64,000 bases of DNA from Bromus sterilis (GCA_950022295.1 OX465599.1:281067501-281131500); one strand, 5' to 3'; counted from the stretch's first letter, positions 46,811-58,625 are shown. Numbers and translations are program-made. Notes: generated from the sequence alone by a model not told the origin.

Positions 46811-47530
46811 ATGACCACTATTTCATACCGTGCTATGGCGTTTGGACCTGAGCTCAGGGGGATTTGCCACTTCCTGAACATCTACGCGCCAGTCTTTCAG
46901 CCGGACATCGTGGAGACAAGGGGAGATGATGACTACTGGCAAGTGGATACTTTCATCCTTGGAAGCATGGAGAATGAAGAGCGGGTGATTACGGAGTCCT
47001 TCGAGGTGCATGCCCAGGAGGAGTGGTGTGTGCCCATGGCCGCTCACATAGCTCTTGGACGCATTGTGGAGACGTATTCCACCCGACTAAAGGGTACGGT
47101 GTACGCGGAGATGGCCAAGGTTCTCCCATCGGGGAACATAATACAAAAGAGGTTCAGGTATGTGCCTGGAGCCATTTGGCCAGGTACAACCAGCTACATC
47201 ATCCAAAGCCTGGAGAAGCACATTCATTGCCTGGAGAAGTGCAGTCAGTCAGACCTCTACACCATTACTGAGTTGCAGCAGAGGAACACCAGGCTCAAGA
47301 GGGACAACAACAAGCTGAAGAAGGAGAAGTTGGAGATGCAAGCAGAGATGAAAAGGCTGAAGGAGAAGATGAAGGCCAATGGAATTGAAGAACCAGCTGA
47401 GGAGCCAGAAGTAGACACCTCGGCAGAAGAAAGGGAGCCGAGTCCCAAAAGGCGCAACCGCATTAGCGGGCGCGATTACCGCATGCTGTTTAGCAAAGAC
47501 AGCATTAAGAATTACTACGTCGAGAATTAG
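46811..47530 (+). CDS. Extra ORF upstream of gag (ORF0-like), intact, 239 aa
   Basis: An uninterrupted ORF from MTTISYRAMAFGPELRG to KNYYVEN, between the PBS and gag. The N-terminal 130 residues are globular with no recognised domain. Residues about 135-195 are a strong coiled coil (LQQRNTRLKRDNNKLKKEKL). Then come an acidic stretch (EEPAEEPEVDTSAEE) and a basic motif SPKRRNR that could act as a nuclear signal. Some rice Gypsy elements (RIRE3 and RIRE8, from memory) carry an orf0 in this place. It is the only long retroelement frame here without a lesion, although the same element's gag-pol has at least five. Role unknown; an RNA- or DNA-binding oligomer is a guess. Confidence 0.7.
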   Translation: MTTISYRAMAFGPELRGICHFLNIYAPVFQPDIVETRGDDDYWQVDTFILGSMENEERVITESFEVHAQEEWCVPMAAHIALGRIVETYSTRLKGTVYAEMAKVLPSGNIIQKRFRYVPGAIWPGTTSYIIQSLEKHIHCLEKCSQSDLYTITELQQRNTRLKRDNNKLKKEKLEMQAEMKRLKEKMKANGIEEPAEEPEVDTSAEEREPSPKRRNRISGRDYRMLFSKDSIKNYYVEN

Positions 47531-47912
47531 TGCTCTACCGTTATCGTGTTAGCGTATCTGACCATGTCGACTTATTCGGTGTGGCAATACTAGGTTTCTT
47601 GATATACTCTTATGTTATTCGTGATTGTGTTGAGGATCTTATATTACTCGTGGTTGTTATGAGGATCTTATATCAGTGATAAAAGATATTTTAAACTATA
47701 TGGTGTGATATGTGATGGTTTTCCGTATGAGTGCATTGGTTGATGATTGTTATATGCTTGATGCTATGGTGATATTGATTGGTGAAGTTGATTGGTGATA
47801 TATGTATTGTATTGTATATATAATTCTTGTCATGATCATCATAAGCATATGGGTAGGAGTATATTTTCCCTAGCTACTTTCTGTCTAAATCTTACCTATT
47901 CTTACCCAACAG
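47531..47912 (+). mobile_element. Spacer between ORF0 and gag
   Basis: A/T-rich sequence with GATATTGATTGGTGA-type imperfect repeats. The sequence just before gag (TTCTTACCCAACAGGTGCC) looks like a 3' splice site, so gag could be expressed from a spliced RNA; this is inference. Confidence 0.35.
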
Positions 47913-48962
47913 GTGCCGCCGAGACGTGATCCCACGGGGAATGAGAACAACAACCATGGAGTGCCAGCTTATATGCAGCAGTTGCTTCAAGGACAAGCTC
48001 AGTTGATCCAGCTGCTCACTCAGAACATGGGCAACAACAACAATGCGCCACCACCACCACCTGTGGACACGCTTGCAAGGTTTCTGAGGTTGAATCCTCA
48101 GAGGTTCTCTAGCACTCCTGAGACCATAGTGGCGGATGACTGGCTTCGTTCAGTTGGTCGGAATATGGAGACTGTTGACTGCACTGAGGCAGAGAGAGTG
48201 AGGTTTGCCTCACATTTGCTGGAGGGTCCTGCCGCTGCTTGGTGGGACAACTACTTGCTGACTTACCCCATCGACACCATCACTTGGGCGTAGTTCCAGT
48301 CTGCTTTTCGCGCCGCACATGTTTCATTAGGCGCCATGAGCTTGAAGAAGAAGGAGTTTTGCAGTTTTCATCAGGGAGGCCGTTCAGTGGCCGAGTATGT
48401 TGAGGTGTTCAACAAGCTTGCCAGATATGCTCCAGATGATGTCAGGAATGATGCTGCAAGGCAGGAGAAGTTCTTGGAGGAGCTGAATGATGAGTTGGGA
48501 GTTCAGCTGACAGTGGCTACTTTTTCTAACTGCCAGGCGCTCATAGACAAAGCTATTGTGTTGGAAGGCAAGCAACAAGCCATTGAGAACCGCAAGAGGA
48601 AGTACAACAACAGCAATGGTGGCAAGTATAACTCTGGACCGCAGCAGAAGCCACGCAATTCTTATGGTGGCAATGGAGGACATAACCATGGACATAACCA
48701 CAATGGTGGGAATGGCCATGTTCATAGTGGAGGACACAACCATCATGGTGGGAATGGTCACAACCATAATGGCCACAACCACCACAATGGTAACAGGAAT
48801 GGCAATGGCAATGGCAATGGGAAAGGACATGGAAATGGAGAGAACTACAACCAGAACCGTCAAGTGGTGAATGCTCAGAAGGACCTTAGTTGAGTTCAGT
48901 GTTTCAAGTGCAGGAAGATGGGACACTACTCCAACATGTGCCCGGAGAACAAGGACAACAAT
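47913..48962 (+). pseudogene. gag: gag of the Tekay-like element, two stops
   Basis: It starts MPPRRDPTGNENNN. The Gag core lies at about residues 50-225 (LARFLRLNPQRFSSTPE, LEGPAAAWWDN, FQSAFRAAHVS, LKKKEFCSFHQGGRSVAEY). A Gly/His/Asn-rich low-complexity stretch follows at 48657-48863, then the CCHC knuckle CFKCRKMGHYSNMC (about 48900-48941). TAG at 48291-48293 replaces the expected GAG, and TGA at 48891-48893 the expected GGA just before the knuckle. Both are G-to-T changes if the consensus is right. The structural protein forms particles and packages the RNA. Confidence 0.85.
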
Positions 48963-51716
48963 GGGAATTCTGGAGTCAGCAAGCCCAATCCTTTCAACAA
49001 GGGGCATGTGAACCATGTCAATGTGGAGGAGATCTATGATGAGCCTGATGCTGTGATTGGTAAGTTCTTTATCAATTCAGTACCCGCACTTGTTCTTTTT
49101 GATTCTGGTGCATCGCATTCTTTCATATCAAGGGTATTTCTGGATAAGCATGAGTTACCTACCGTAGTTATTAAGTCATCTATGCTCATAAGTTCACCGG
49201 GAGCGGAGATGTCAGCTAGCTTGGGATGCTATCAGTTGAGCCTAGCCATAGGGAAGCATGTGTTTCCTAAAGATTTGATTGTGTTGAAGTCACAAGGTTT
49301 GGATATTATTTTGGGCATGGATTGGTTAGCCAAGTACCAAGGTGCTATTGATTGTGCCAGTCGGTCTATCACTCTCAGTACACCGAGTGGACAGAAGATC
49401 AGATATGTGTCCAAGTATAAGTATCAGCACGCCCAGGTGAATTCTCTTAAGGGGGGTAGCCTGGATGATGTGCGTGTTGTGAGGGAGTATCCGGATGTGT
49501 TTCCGGAGGAGTTGCCAGGTATGCCACCGGATAGGGAGATTGAGTTCCTTATTGATTTAATACCAGGCACTGGCCTATTGCTAAGAGACCGTATAGGATG
49601 CCCGCTAATGAACTTGCAGAGTTGAAGGAACAGATCAGAGAGTTGCAAGAAAAGGGGTTCATTCGCCAAAGCTCGTCACCTTGGGGATCTCCAGTATTGT
49701 TTGTTGAGAAGAAGGATGGAACCCAGAGGATGTGTGTTGATTACCGTTCTCTGAATGATGTTACTATCAAGAACAAGTATCCTTTACCTGTGATTAATGA
49801 TCTATTTGACTAGTTGGAGGGAGCTTGTGTATTCTCTAAGATTGATCTTCGTTCTGGTTATCATCAAGTGAAGATTCGGGAGAAGGATATTTCGAAGACT
49901 GCTTTTACTACAAGGTATGGGTTGTATGAGTATACTGTTATGTCATTTGAATTGACTAATGCTCCTGCATACTTCATGAATATGATGAACAATGTGTTTA
50001 TGGAGTTCTTGGATAAGTTCGTTGTGGTATTCATTGATGATATATTGGTGTATTCCAAGAATGAGCAAAAGCATGAGGCACATTTGCGTTTGGTGTTGGA
50101 GAAGCTCAGGGAGCACAAATTGTATGCCAAGTTCAGCAAGTGTGAGTTTTGGTTGAAGGAGGTCGGATTCCTTGGACATGTTGTGTCAGGAGAAGGAGTA
50201 GCTGTGGACCCATCCAAGGTTTCAACAGTTACAGAATGGGAGACACCCGCGTCAGTTGGAGACATTCGCAGTTTCTTGGGTCTTGCAGGATATTATAGGA
50301 GGTTCATTGAGAATTTATCCAAGCTTGCAAAACCAATGACTGAGCTGTTGAAGAAAGAGAATAAGTTTGTTTGGACTGAGGCATGTGAAGCCAGCTTTCA
50401 GGAGTTGAAGAAACGGTTAGTAACTGCACCTGTTTTATGTTTGCCTGATATACATAAGGATTTCCAAGTATATTGTGATGCATCTCGTCGAGGACTTGGT
50501 TGTGTTTTGATGCAAGGAGGTAGAGTTGTTGGTTATGATTCTCGTCAGCTTAAGAACCATGAGAAGAACTATCCTACACATGATTTGGAGTTAGCTGCAG
50601 TTGTTCATGCATTGAAAAATTGGAGGCAATATCTTATTGGTAATCATTGTGATGTTTTTACTGATCATAAGAGTTTGAAGTATATCTTTACTCACAAGGA
50701 TTTGAATCTCAGGCAGAGTAGATGGCTGGAGCTTATCAAGGATTATGATTTGAATGTGCAGTATCATCCTGGTAAAGCGAATGTGGTTGCTGATGCATTG
50801 AGCCGTAAGAGTCATATCAATGTTGCTAATGTTGAGGATATTCCACGTGAGTTATGTGAGCAGTTCAAGAACCTCAGGTTGGAGATAGTCCCTAAGGGAT
50901 ATGTGGCAACATTAGAAGTGAAGCCAAATCTGTTGGAAAGGATCAGAGAATCCCAGAAGGGTGATGCAGAAATTGATGAGATAAGAGTGAATATGACCAA
51001 AGGGAAAGCAGAGGGTTTCCGTGAGGATGAGCATGGAGCCATTTGGTTTAAGAAGCGCATTTATGTACCGCAAGATGCAGAGATCAGGAAGTTGATTCTT
51101 CAGGAGGCACATGATTCACCTTATTCTATTCACCCCGGGAATACCAAGATGTATTTGGATTTGAGGGAGAGATTTTGGTGGCCTAGCTTGAAGCGAGAGA
51201 TAGCTCATTATATTGCTTTGTGTGATGTTTGCCAGAGAGTCAAGGCTGAGCATCAGAAGCCAGCATGATTGTTGCAGCCTTTGCCTATACCAGATTGGAA
51301 GTGGGATAAGATAGGTATGGATTTTATTACTGGTTTACCCAAGACTCGGTCAGGATATGATTCTATTTGGGTGATTGTTGATCGTTTGACCAAGGTTGCT
51401 CATTTCATTCCAGTGAAGACAACTTATAACAGTGCCAGGCTAGCCAAGATTTATATGTCCAGGATCGTGTGTTTGCATGGAGTTCCAAGCAAAGTTGTGT
51501 CTGATAGAGGTACTCAGTTTACTTCGAAGTTTTGGCGTCAGTTGCATGAGACCTTGGGCACTAGGCTGGAGTTCAGTACAACGTTCCATCCTCAGACAGA
51601 TGGGCAGACCGAGAGAGTCAATCAGATCTTGGAGGATATGTTGAGGGCTTGTGCGTTGGATTATGGTTCGAGTTGGGATGACAACTTACCGTATGCTGAG
51701 TTCTACACTCAGCATG
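48963..51716 (+). pseudogene. pol: pol of the Tekay-like element (PR-RT-RH-INT), broken and truncated
   Basis: Protease at about 49070-49400 (VLFDSGASHSFIS, LGMDWLAKY). Reverse transcriptase at about 49590-50200 (CVDYRSLNDVT, FSKIDLRSGYHQ, catalytic VFIDDILVYS). RNase H at about 50460-50810 (YCDASRRGLGCV, FTDHKSLKYI, ADALSRK). Integrase zinc domain HX..HX..CX2C (HDSPYSIHPGN, CDVCQRVK) and catalytic core with D, D (SDRGTQFTS) and E (DGQTERVNQ) to LPYAEF. Lesions are a one-base loss near 49571, TAG at 49811-49813 (expected CAG) and TGA at 51266-51268 (expected GGA). The frame then runs into the 3' LTR remnant, so the integrase C-terminus and any chromodomain are lost. Confidence 0.9.
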
Positions 51717-51956
51717 TTCGCATGTGGCTGTTGATGGACTCCACGTTATTTGCTTTTGCTTCCGCTATATTTATATTGAATAAGCTAGCCTTGAGCTATG
51801 CACCTTGTTATTTATTTTACTCTGGATCATACGTTGTAATAATGATGCACTTGTACTTTGATATACATCTATAATAATGTGTGTGCCAGCGAGTTCGATC
51901 CAGGGACTGGCACTTGAGCATAGAGACTTCAATTCGGTGTGAATTGGGTCGCTACA
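51702..51956 (+). repeat. 3' LTR remnant of the Tekay-like element (255 bp)
   Basis: Matches 46387-46641 with five substitutions and no gaps. The left edge is joined inside the integrase gene at the sequence TCTACACTC. Confidence 0.9.
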
Positions 51957-51961
51957 CTTGT
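51957..51961. repeat. Target-site duplication CTTGT, right
   Basis: Pairs with 44303-44307. Confidence 0.95.
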
Positions 51962-52651
51962 ATATTCCAATGATGAGCCTCCTGAAATGAGCTCTAGGTC
52001 TTCTTGAGCAAGCAATTTGGATGCACCCCCACTAGTTCCATTGGAGCTTATCTTAGCTCACATGTGCATCCGTCGCATGGCAATCCCTACTCCTCACATC
52101 ATATGTATCATATGGCCTTCTCTCGACTATGATTGTCCTCATTGATGTGAGCCTTTCACACCTTTTTTTGTCTTCCTCCTCCACCTTCTTTCTGTTTCGC
52201 CTTTTAAGTGTCAAATTTCTTGCTTACGCTCATCCATTGCATGAGTGCTCAAAATATCGAAAGGGAGTGGATCAAATTGACTTGTACCTGGCTAGTGGTC
52301 TGGGGACGAGTCAAGATAAGATTCCAAAGAAGACCAAGTGTGAAACTTTAGTAGATTGAGTTCTCAACACAAAAATACTTTTTCTCTCGTATTCCCTACC
52401 CCCCTTCTTGCACGCAAACACCATTTGGAGACATTCGAGTCACGGACAGCAAGAGCTCTTGCACCTTTTGTTCTTTTGTTACTTGTTTCAATGCTAATAT
52501 AGACTCTTGCTTGTTAAGACTTGGATTGAATTGCATGCTTTAATTGCTTTACTTAAAAGTCCATATATGATTTTGTGGCATGTCACCACATAAATTATGC
52601 TTGTTATCATTTACCTACTCGAGGACGAGCAGGAATTAAGCTTGGGGATGT
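51962..52651 (+). mobile_element. Non-coding 3' internal region and PPT, A element 3, second part
   Basis: Continues the A tail after the Tekay-like insertion (compare 27600-28291 and 33777-34465) and ends with AAGCTTGGGGATG at 52639-52651. The short frames here are not shared between copies. Confidence 0.8.
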
Positions 52652-53994
52652 TGATACGTCCCAAACGTATCTATAATTTCTGCTTGCTCCATGCATGTTT
52701 TGTGTGACTTTGCCATGTTTTGCTTGAACTTTCATACACTTTTGAGCATATTTGGACTAACCTATTAACTCAGTGCACCCAGTTGCCAGTTCCTGTTTTC
52801 TGCTGTTTTCGTATTTCAGGTTTTCCGGCCATTAAAAGTGCTCCAAAAATTCCGGAAAAATTATATAAAAAATCAGCGTCCCGAAAGCTTTCGGAATCAC
52901 CAAGGAAGGAAGGGAGGGCAACCACCAGGCAGCCAGGAGGGTGCCTGGCGCGGCCCAGCCCTAGGTCGCGCCACGTGCCCTTCTGACTGCCTCATGGCCC
53001 CTCTCGGTGCCCCCTTTGGCCCCTATTTTTACCCCCACGGAGGAAACCCTGATTCCAGACCCCTTTTCTCCAGAAGCAATTCCGATCTCCGCGGCCATCA
53101 CCGACAAGCTTCGGGGGACCAGAATTCCTGTGCCGGCACCCTTCCGGGACGGGGAAGTGCCCCCGGATTCATCTCCATCAACGTTGCTTCCTTCCTCCAT
53201 GAAGCGGGAGTAGTTCCTCCTCGGGGCTGAGGTTTCTACAAGTAGCTATGTGGTCTTCTCTCTCTCCCATGATGTGATCTTGATTGTGATCATAGGAAAT
53301 GTTAATCTAGGGTGATCCCATTATGTTTCCCCTTCTTCTATGTATTGGATTGATGTACTCAATGGATCTTATCTAGTATAATCTCCGAGACCATGGTGAA
53401 AGCTCGTCTATTGCACATGGAATTAGAAGAATAATTTCATGAGTGATTTCCTCTTTTGTGTGTGGATTGAAGATTGAGAGTCTTTTGGTGCTTGTCTTTG
53501 ACTATCCTTTAGATATGTTCTGGTGATTGTGGTACTCTCTTTGGATGGCCGCGGTGACATTGGGAAATCCATAGATTGAGAACTACGAACTTTGGGGTGT
53601 GCTTTTGTAGCCCTACACAATTCTCGTCCTCTCTTGACCACAAAGGAATGACCTCCGAGTACGTCTCCTTTGCATGTTGTATGGGAAATATCATGTGATT
53701 CGACTATGTTAATGTTGTTGGGAGTTGCCACTAGTGAAAGTATGAAGCCTAGGCATTGTTTCCACCATTGCAATACCGTTTGTGCTCACGTTTACCACTT
53801 GCTACCTTGCTGCACTTTTTATTCAGATGTATATTACCTTGCTTTGCCACACCTATCACCCATATTTTACCATGTCTTCGCCGAACTAGTGCACCTATAC
53901 AAATCCTAGTTGTGTTAGGTGTATTGGGGACACAAGATACTTCTTGTTTCTTAATTGCAGGGTTGCTTCAGAGAAAACATCTTCAACCTCTACA
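52652..53994 (+). mobile_element. A-family LTR 5, 3' end missing
   Basis: TGATACGTCC start, TATA-like TTATATAAAAAATC (about 52861-52874), hairpin module 52920-53000. It stops near CAACCTCTACA; about 130 bases present in LTR 4 are absent, including the LTR end and the flanking target-site duplication. Confidence 0.88.
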
Positions 53995-54069
53995 CAACAA
54001 ATACGTTTGAGATGCATCAGTAATATAATAATTTGCAAAACACCGTTGCTAGTTGGCCCAAAAGTATGC
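53995..54069. other. Scrap DNA between A LTR 5 and the B element
   Basis: It contains ATACGTTTGAGATGCATCA, which resembles the terminal 20 bases of an inverted A/B LTR (ATACGTTTGGGACGTATCA), and CACCGTTGCTAGTT, identical to part of the C PBS region. It looks like repair filler made of element ends. No gene. Confidence 0.4.
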
Positions 54070-55724
54070 TGATGGCAAGAGAGTGTTAATACTCTTCAAG
54101 CCCTCGTTGATTACCCCAAGTGCAGAGTGAGATATAGTGCAGCGGCAAGTTTTCCCTTGGCAAAGATACCAAGGTTTGTATCCCGTAGGACTCCGAAGGA
54201 TACAAGAAGGGGGTAAAGTGAGCAATGGCGCCGAGGTTGCTAGCTTCACCTGGACCTGCACACAGATACAAATAACTTTGCTCCCAACGAGTACAGAGGA
54301 GTTGTCAATTCCTCCGGCCTTGCTGTTTACAAAGGATCAACGCAAGAGATAATAATAGTGGCAACTGAAAGTAAAGACTGAAAGTAATAAGGGTGTAAAC
54401 AGTGATATGAAGATGGACTGGGGTCCCTTGATTTTCACTAGTGCCGTCTCTCTCCCAAAAGACGATAAAAGTGCTAGCGAGGTAAACAAATCACAGTTGG
54501 GCAATTGGCAGGATTATGAAGGCACCGCAATGCTAACTATGCTGCAAAGAAAGGAAGGGTTCAAAAGAAATGGGCAGTACACCAAGGTAAGTAGACCGAA
54601 ATCCATCTGCATCTACTACGAATCATCCACCTTGAGATATCTATCCAGAACATCTCGCTGGTATTAAGTTGCGAATCCCACCCAAAGTGTAAACTCAAAG
54701 CAACAGACAACTGCATTAAAAGAACTTTGCGTAAAGTAAACAATCCTTGCACCCATAGGTACAAGCACCGTTGTTTTATCCCTGGTGGCAACAGCACATC
54801 CCCTAGTCTCATGTTTCTGTCACTCAAGCTAGACATCGAGGGGCTGAACCCACAATCGAGCATAACGCTCTCTCTTGGAGTTGCAAATAAAATACTTGGT
54901 CAAAGCAAATACCATAACGGAGAAAATGCAAGAATTTACTCAAGAACAAAATATAAAAGAGAAGAACCAAATATATTACTCATCACAATATGAACATAGT
55001 GTCATAATCCATCAGATCCCAACAAACTCAGCATAGCAACAACAGAAATTATATAGATGCCTCGATCATGTGAGGCAGATCACGAGGACTCGAAAGTGGA
55101 AGCACAAAAGGGGGAGAGATAGATCACATAGCTACTGGTCACGGACCCATGGTCCAAGGGAAACTACTCACGGTACATACGGGAGGCGTCCATGGCTATG
55201 GAGGGTCTCCCGGAGGGGGTAGCTTCTCCCGGCAGGGTGCCGGAGAAGCTTCTCCAGGCAGCCCCGATCTAGAAACGGCGGCGGCGGAGGAAGAGAGGCG
55301 AGATCGCGAAAAAGGAGTCCGTCCTAGGGGTTTCCACCCCGAGGGGTAAATATAGGCTAAGGGGGGCATCGAGGGGACCCACTAGGCAGCCAGGAGGCCT
55401 CCTGGCGCGGCCCAGGGTGGGACCGCGCCAGGGGCCCTCCTGGCCTCCTGGTGGTGGCCCTCCTCCGCTCCTTTGGTGTTTCCGGAAGCTTCTATTGCTC
55501 TGATTTTTTATATATTTTTCCCGGATTTTTTGGAGCACTTTTAATGGCCGGAAAACCTGAAATGCAAAAACAGCAGAAAACAGAAACTGGCAACTGGGTG
55601 CACTGAGTTAGTAGGTTAGTCCAAATAGGTTCAAAAGTGTATGAAAGTTCAAGCAAAACATGGCAAAGTCACACAAAACATGCATGGAACAACCAGAAAT
55701 TATAGATACGTTTGGGACGTATCA
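54070..55724 (-). mobile_element. B-family 3' LTR (1655 bp)
   Basis: On the minus strand TGATACGTCC at 55724 to CCATCA at 54070. It is exactly as long as the 5' LTR at 60817-62471. It has a TATA-like run and the hairpin module (55456-55377). Its first ~400 bases match A LTRs; the rest is unrelated to A. Confidence 0.9.
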
Positions 55725-58625
55725 ACATCCCCAAGCTTAATTCCTGCTCGTCCTCGAGTAGGTAAATGATAACAAGCATAATTTCTGTGGTGACATGCCA
55801 CACAACCATAAAAGGACATTTAAGTAAAGCAATGAAAGCATGCAATTTAATTCAAGTCTTAACAAGCAAGAGTCTATATTAGCATTGACACAAGCAACAA
55901 AAGAACAAAAGGTAAAAGAGCTCTTGCTGTCCGTGACTCGAATATCTCCAGATGGTGTTTGCGTGCAAGAAGGGGACTGGGAAAAAGAGAGAAAAAGGTT
56001 TTTGAGAACAACTATCTACTAAAGTTTCACACTTAGTCTCCTTTGAATTCTTATCTTGACTCGTCCCTAGACCACTAGCCAGGTACAAGTCAAACTGATC
56101 CACTCATTTTCGATATTTTGAGCACTCATGCAATGGATGAGCGTGAGCAAGAAAGTTGACACCTAAAAGGCGAAACAGAAAGAAGGTGGAGGAGGAAGAC
56201 AAAAAAGGTGTGAAAGGCTCACATCAACGAGGACAATCATAGGCGAGAGAAGTCCATATGATAGATATGATGTGAGGAGTAGGGATTGCCATGCAACGGA
56301 TGCACATGTGAGCTAAAATCTCTCCAAGGGAACTAGTGGGGGTGCATCTAACTTGCTTGCTCAAGAAGACCTAGAGCTCGTTTGAGGAGGCTCATCATTG
56401 GAATATACAAGCCAAGTTCTATAGTGTGAAGGGTCCCCACATAGCTATATGCATGATGATGATCTCTATGGAGTACAAGGGATAGGAGATGAAGTACTAG
56501 TGTGGATATCTCAAAAGGAATAGTAGTATGCCCCCTTCTCTCTTTTTATTTTTTTCTCTTTTTTTTGTATTTTTTGGTGGCCTCAATGGCTCTTTCTATT
56601 TAACTCTCATTTTTCCTCTTTGGGATCTTTTGATTTTGTCCTCTTTGGGATCTTTTCCTCACTTTAGGGGCAATACTCTATATTTTACAAGAATATAGGA
56701 GATCTTTCACACTTTACAAAGGTACTCACATAAAGAAAATGTAACTATCATGATGCAAATGTATGCTTCTGCCAGGATAGCAGGATATGCAATGATACTA
56801 GCGCGTCATGTAGCAATGATTAGGGCAAGGCCCAACTAGCATGCGGCTCATCGATCAAGCAAGTAGCATGTATGACATGAAGATCAAGTCATGAGAAGGT
56901 GGATGTTGCATGGCAATGTATCTCGGAAAGGCTATGGAAATGCCTTGTAGGTAGGTATGGTGGCTGTTTTGAGGAAAGATATAAGGAGGCTTATGATGAC
57001 AGAGCGTATCGTGCCAAGGGTTTGGATGCACCGGCGAAGTATGCGCCAACTCTCGAGGTGAGAAAGGGCAATGCACGGTACCGAAGAGGCTAGAAAAAGT
57101 ATAGGTGGGTGGAAGTGTCAACTTTCGAATACTCACATTAGTCCGAAGAACTCATGCACTTATTATCGGTAACTCTCAATCTAATCAGGAGGTTGACAAA
57201 GAGACAGGTACCCCGAGGAGGAGTGTATGGGGGTTTGGTTATCCTTGCGCATCCTCGACTCATGGTACGTGAGTGTACTCTAATATTCGAACCCTCCAGA
57301 GGTTAGTGATCCATCTAGTAGCTAGAGTTCTCAACATTGGTTTTTGGTTTTCGAAAAACACACGTATTGCCCAAAATACGACATTTATCACTAATAGGAA
57401 AGAGCTCTTGACACCATAAGTTCAAACATTACTCTAGTCAATACCTCAAAACTATTGCAAGTTACTACTACAAAGAGCACAATAACTTTAACTACCTACT
57501 TTCAGTCAAGACACAGAACTCAGTGCAACAGGCAAACTCTCTAACAATATAAAACATGCAACCTATAGAAAGTTCAACCTAAGACAAAAAAACAAAAGCT
57601 CTAGAAAAACTAAAGCACTTCAACTAAACAGAACGGTAGCTAAGAAAAGAAAAAGAACAACTCACAGCTAAAAGAATAAGCATGCAAATCCTATGAGGAG
57701 TTCTAGTTCAAGCGGAGCGTGAATCTCTCCCACACAAAAGAAAGTAAGCTGGGATCTAACTTGTTACTACAGCAAACAAAGAAAAAGAAAACTAAAAACA
57801 AAACCTAAGAGCGAGACGCTCCAAGAAAAGCACATAACGCATGAAGTGATAAAAATATAGTGCAACGAGAGACGAACTGATAATTGTTGATGAAGAAGGG
57901 GATGCACGGGGGCATCCCCAAACTTAGACGCTTGAGTCTTCTTGAATATTTATTGGAGGTGCACATGGGAATCCCCAAGCTTGAGCGTTTGACTCTCCTG
58001 AATCTTCTTTCATCATCCTCCATCGCGCACTTGAAAACTCCCTTCATACATAACTCATTGTAGGCTGATTAGAGAGGTTAGTACCCTAATAAAATGATTT
58101 TCCTATATTGCAAATAAAGATTTCCAGGAAGAGCTACTGTTTCCCAAGATTGCCAAAAGGTTTTTGCAAAGAAAAAGCAAGCTTAAGGTTTGCAAAAGTG
58201 AAGAGAGACAAAACGTGGCAGAATCTGTGAAAAACAGAACAGCAGATAGAAACGAATTTTTTAGGGGTACTTCTGCAACTCAAATCAAAAAACTCAGAAC
58301 ATACGGAAGTTTCGTAATTGTATAGAGCACGGTGTGTAAAGTATTCAGCTCAAAAATATGAACTGGGATTTTTCTCTGATTTTTCTAGTCACGAGGACAG
58401 AATCTGTTTTCTGGACAGCATGTCACAACTTTTACTTCCCTTGCCGTATGAGGCTAAATTTGGCACAAAGCTTGAAAAGTAAAGATACAATGATGTTTCT
58501 ACTGTAGTAACAATCATCAAGATCACTAAGAACATAACAAAAGAAAAAAGAATAACCTAAATTCGTTGCGGGCTGCCTCCCGAAAGCGCTTCTTTAGAGC
58601 CATTAGCTAGGCTTAAAGCAAAAGA
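55725..58625 (-). mobile_element. B-element non-coding internal region and PPT
   Basis: Inverted equivalent of 25436-28291. The PPT complement CATCCCCAAGCTT abuts the 3' LTR. PPT-like motifs near 57918 and 57970 have each decayed by one base. The recurring antisense frame appears on the plus strand at 56899-57093. No sense gene. Confidence 0.75.

Larger units (their letters stand above)
44308..51956 (+). mobile_element. Tekay/Del-like Gypsy retrotransposon, 3' truncated
   Basis: A 7649-bp element with a 5' LTR, a tRNA-iMet PBS, an extra ORF, gag and pol up to mid-integrase, then only the last 255 bp of the 3' LTR. TSDs on both sides are perfect, so the loss of integrase C-terminus, PPT and most of the 3' LTR happened after insertion. 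The clade call rests on DSGASHSFIS, LGMDWL and the PR-RT-RH-INT order. It interrupts an A element. The 255-bp LTR overlap shows five differences by eye (about 2%), so the insertion is fairly recent. Confidence 0.88.

Noticed and set aside
47895..47915. Spliced gag start as an annotated intron
   Set aside because: The acceptor-like sequence before the gag ATG is suggestive, but I cannot identify a matching donor, so it is mentioned only as a possibility.
48384..49016. 210-codon minus-strand frame opposite the Tekay-like gag
   Set aside because: It is the shadow of the Gly/His/Asn-rich repeat; the peptide is low-complexity Met/Val/Ile with no conserved motif.
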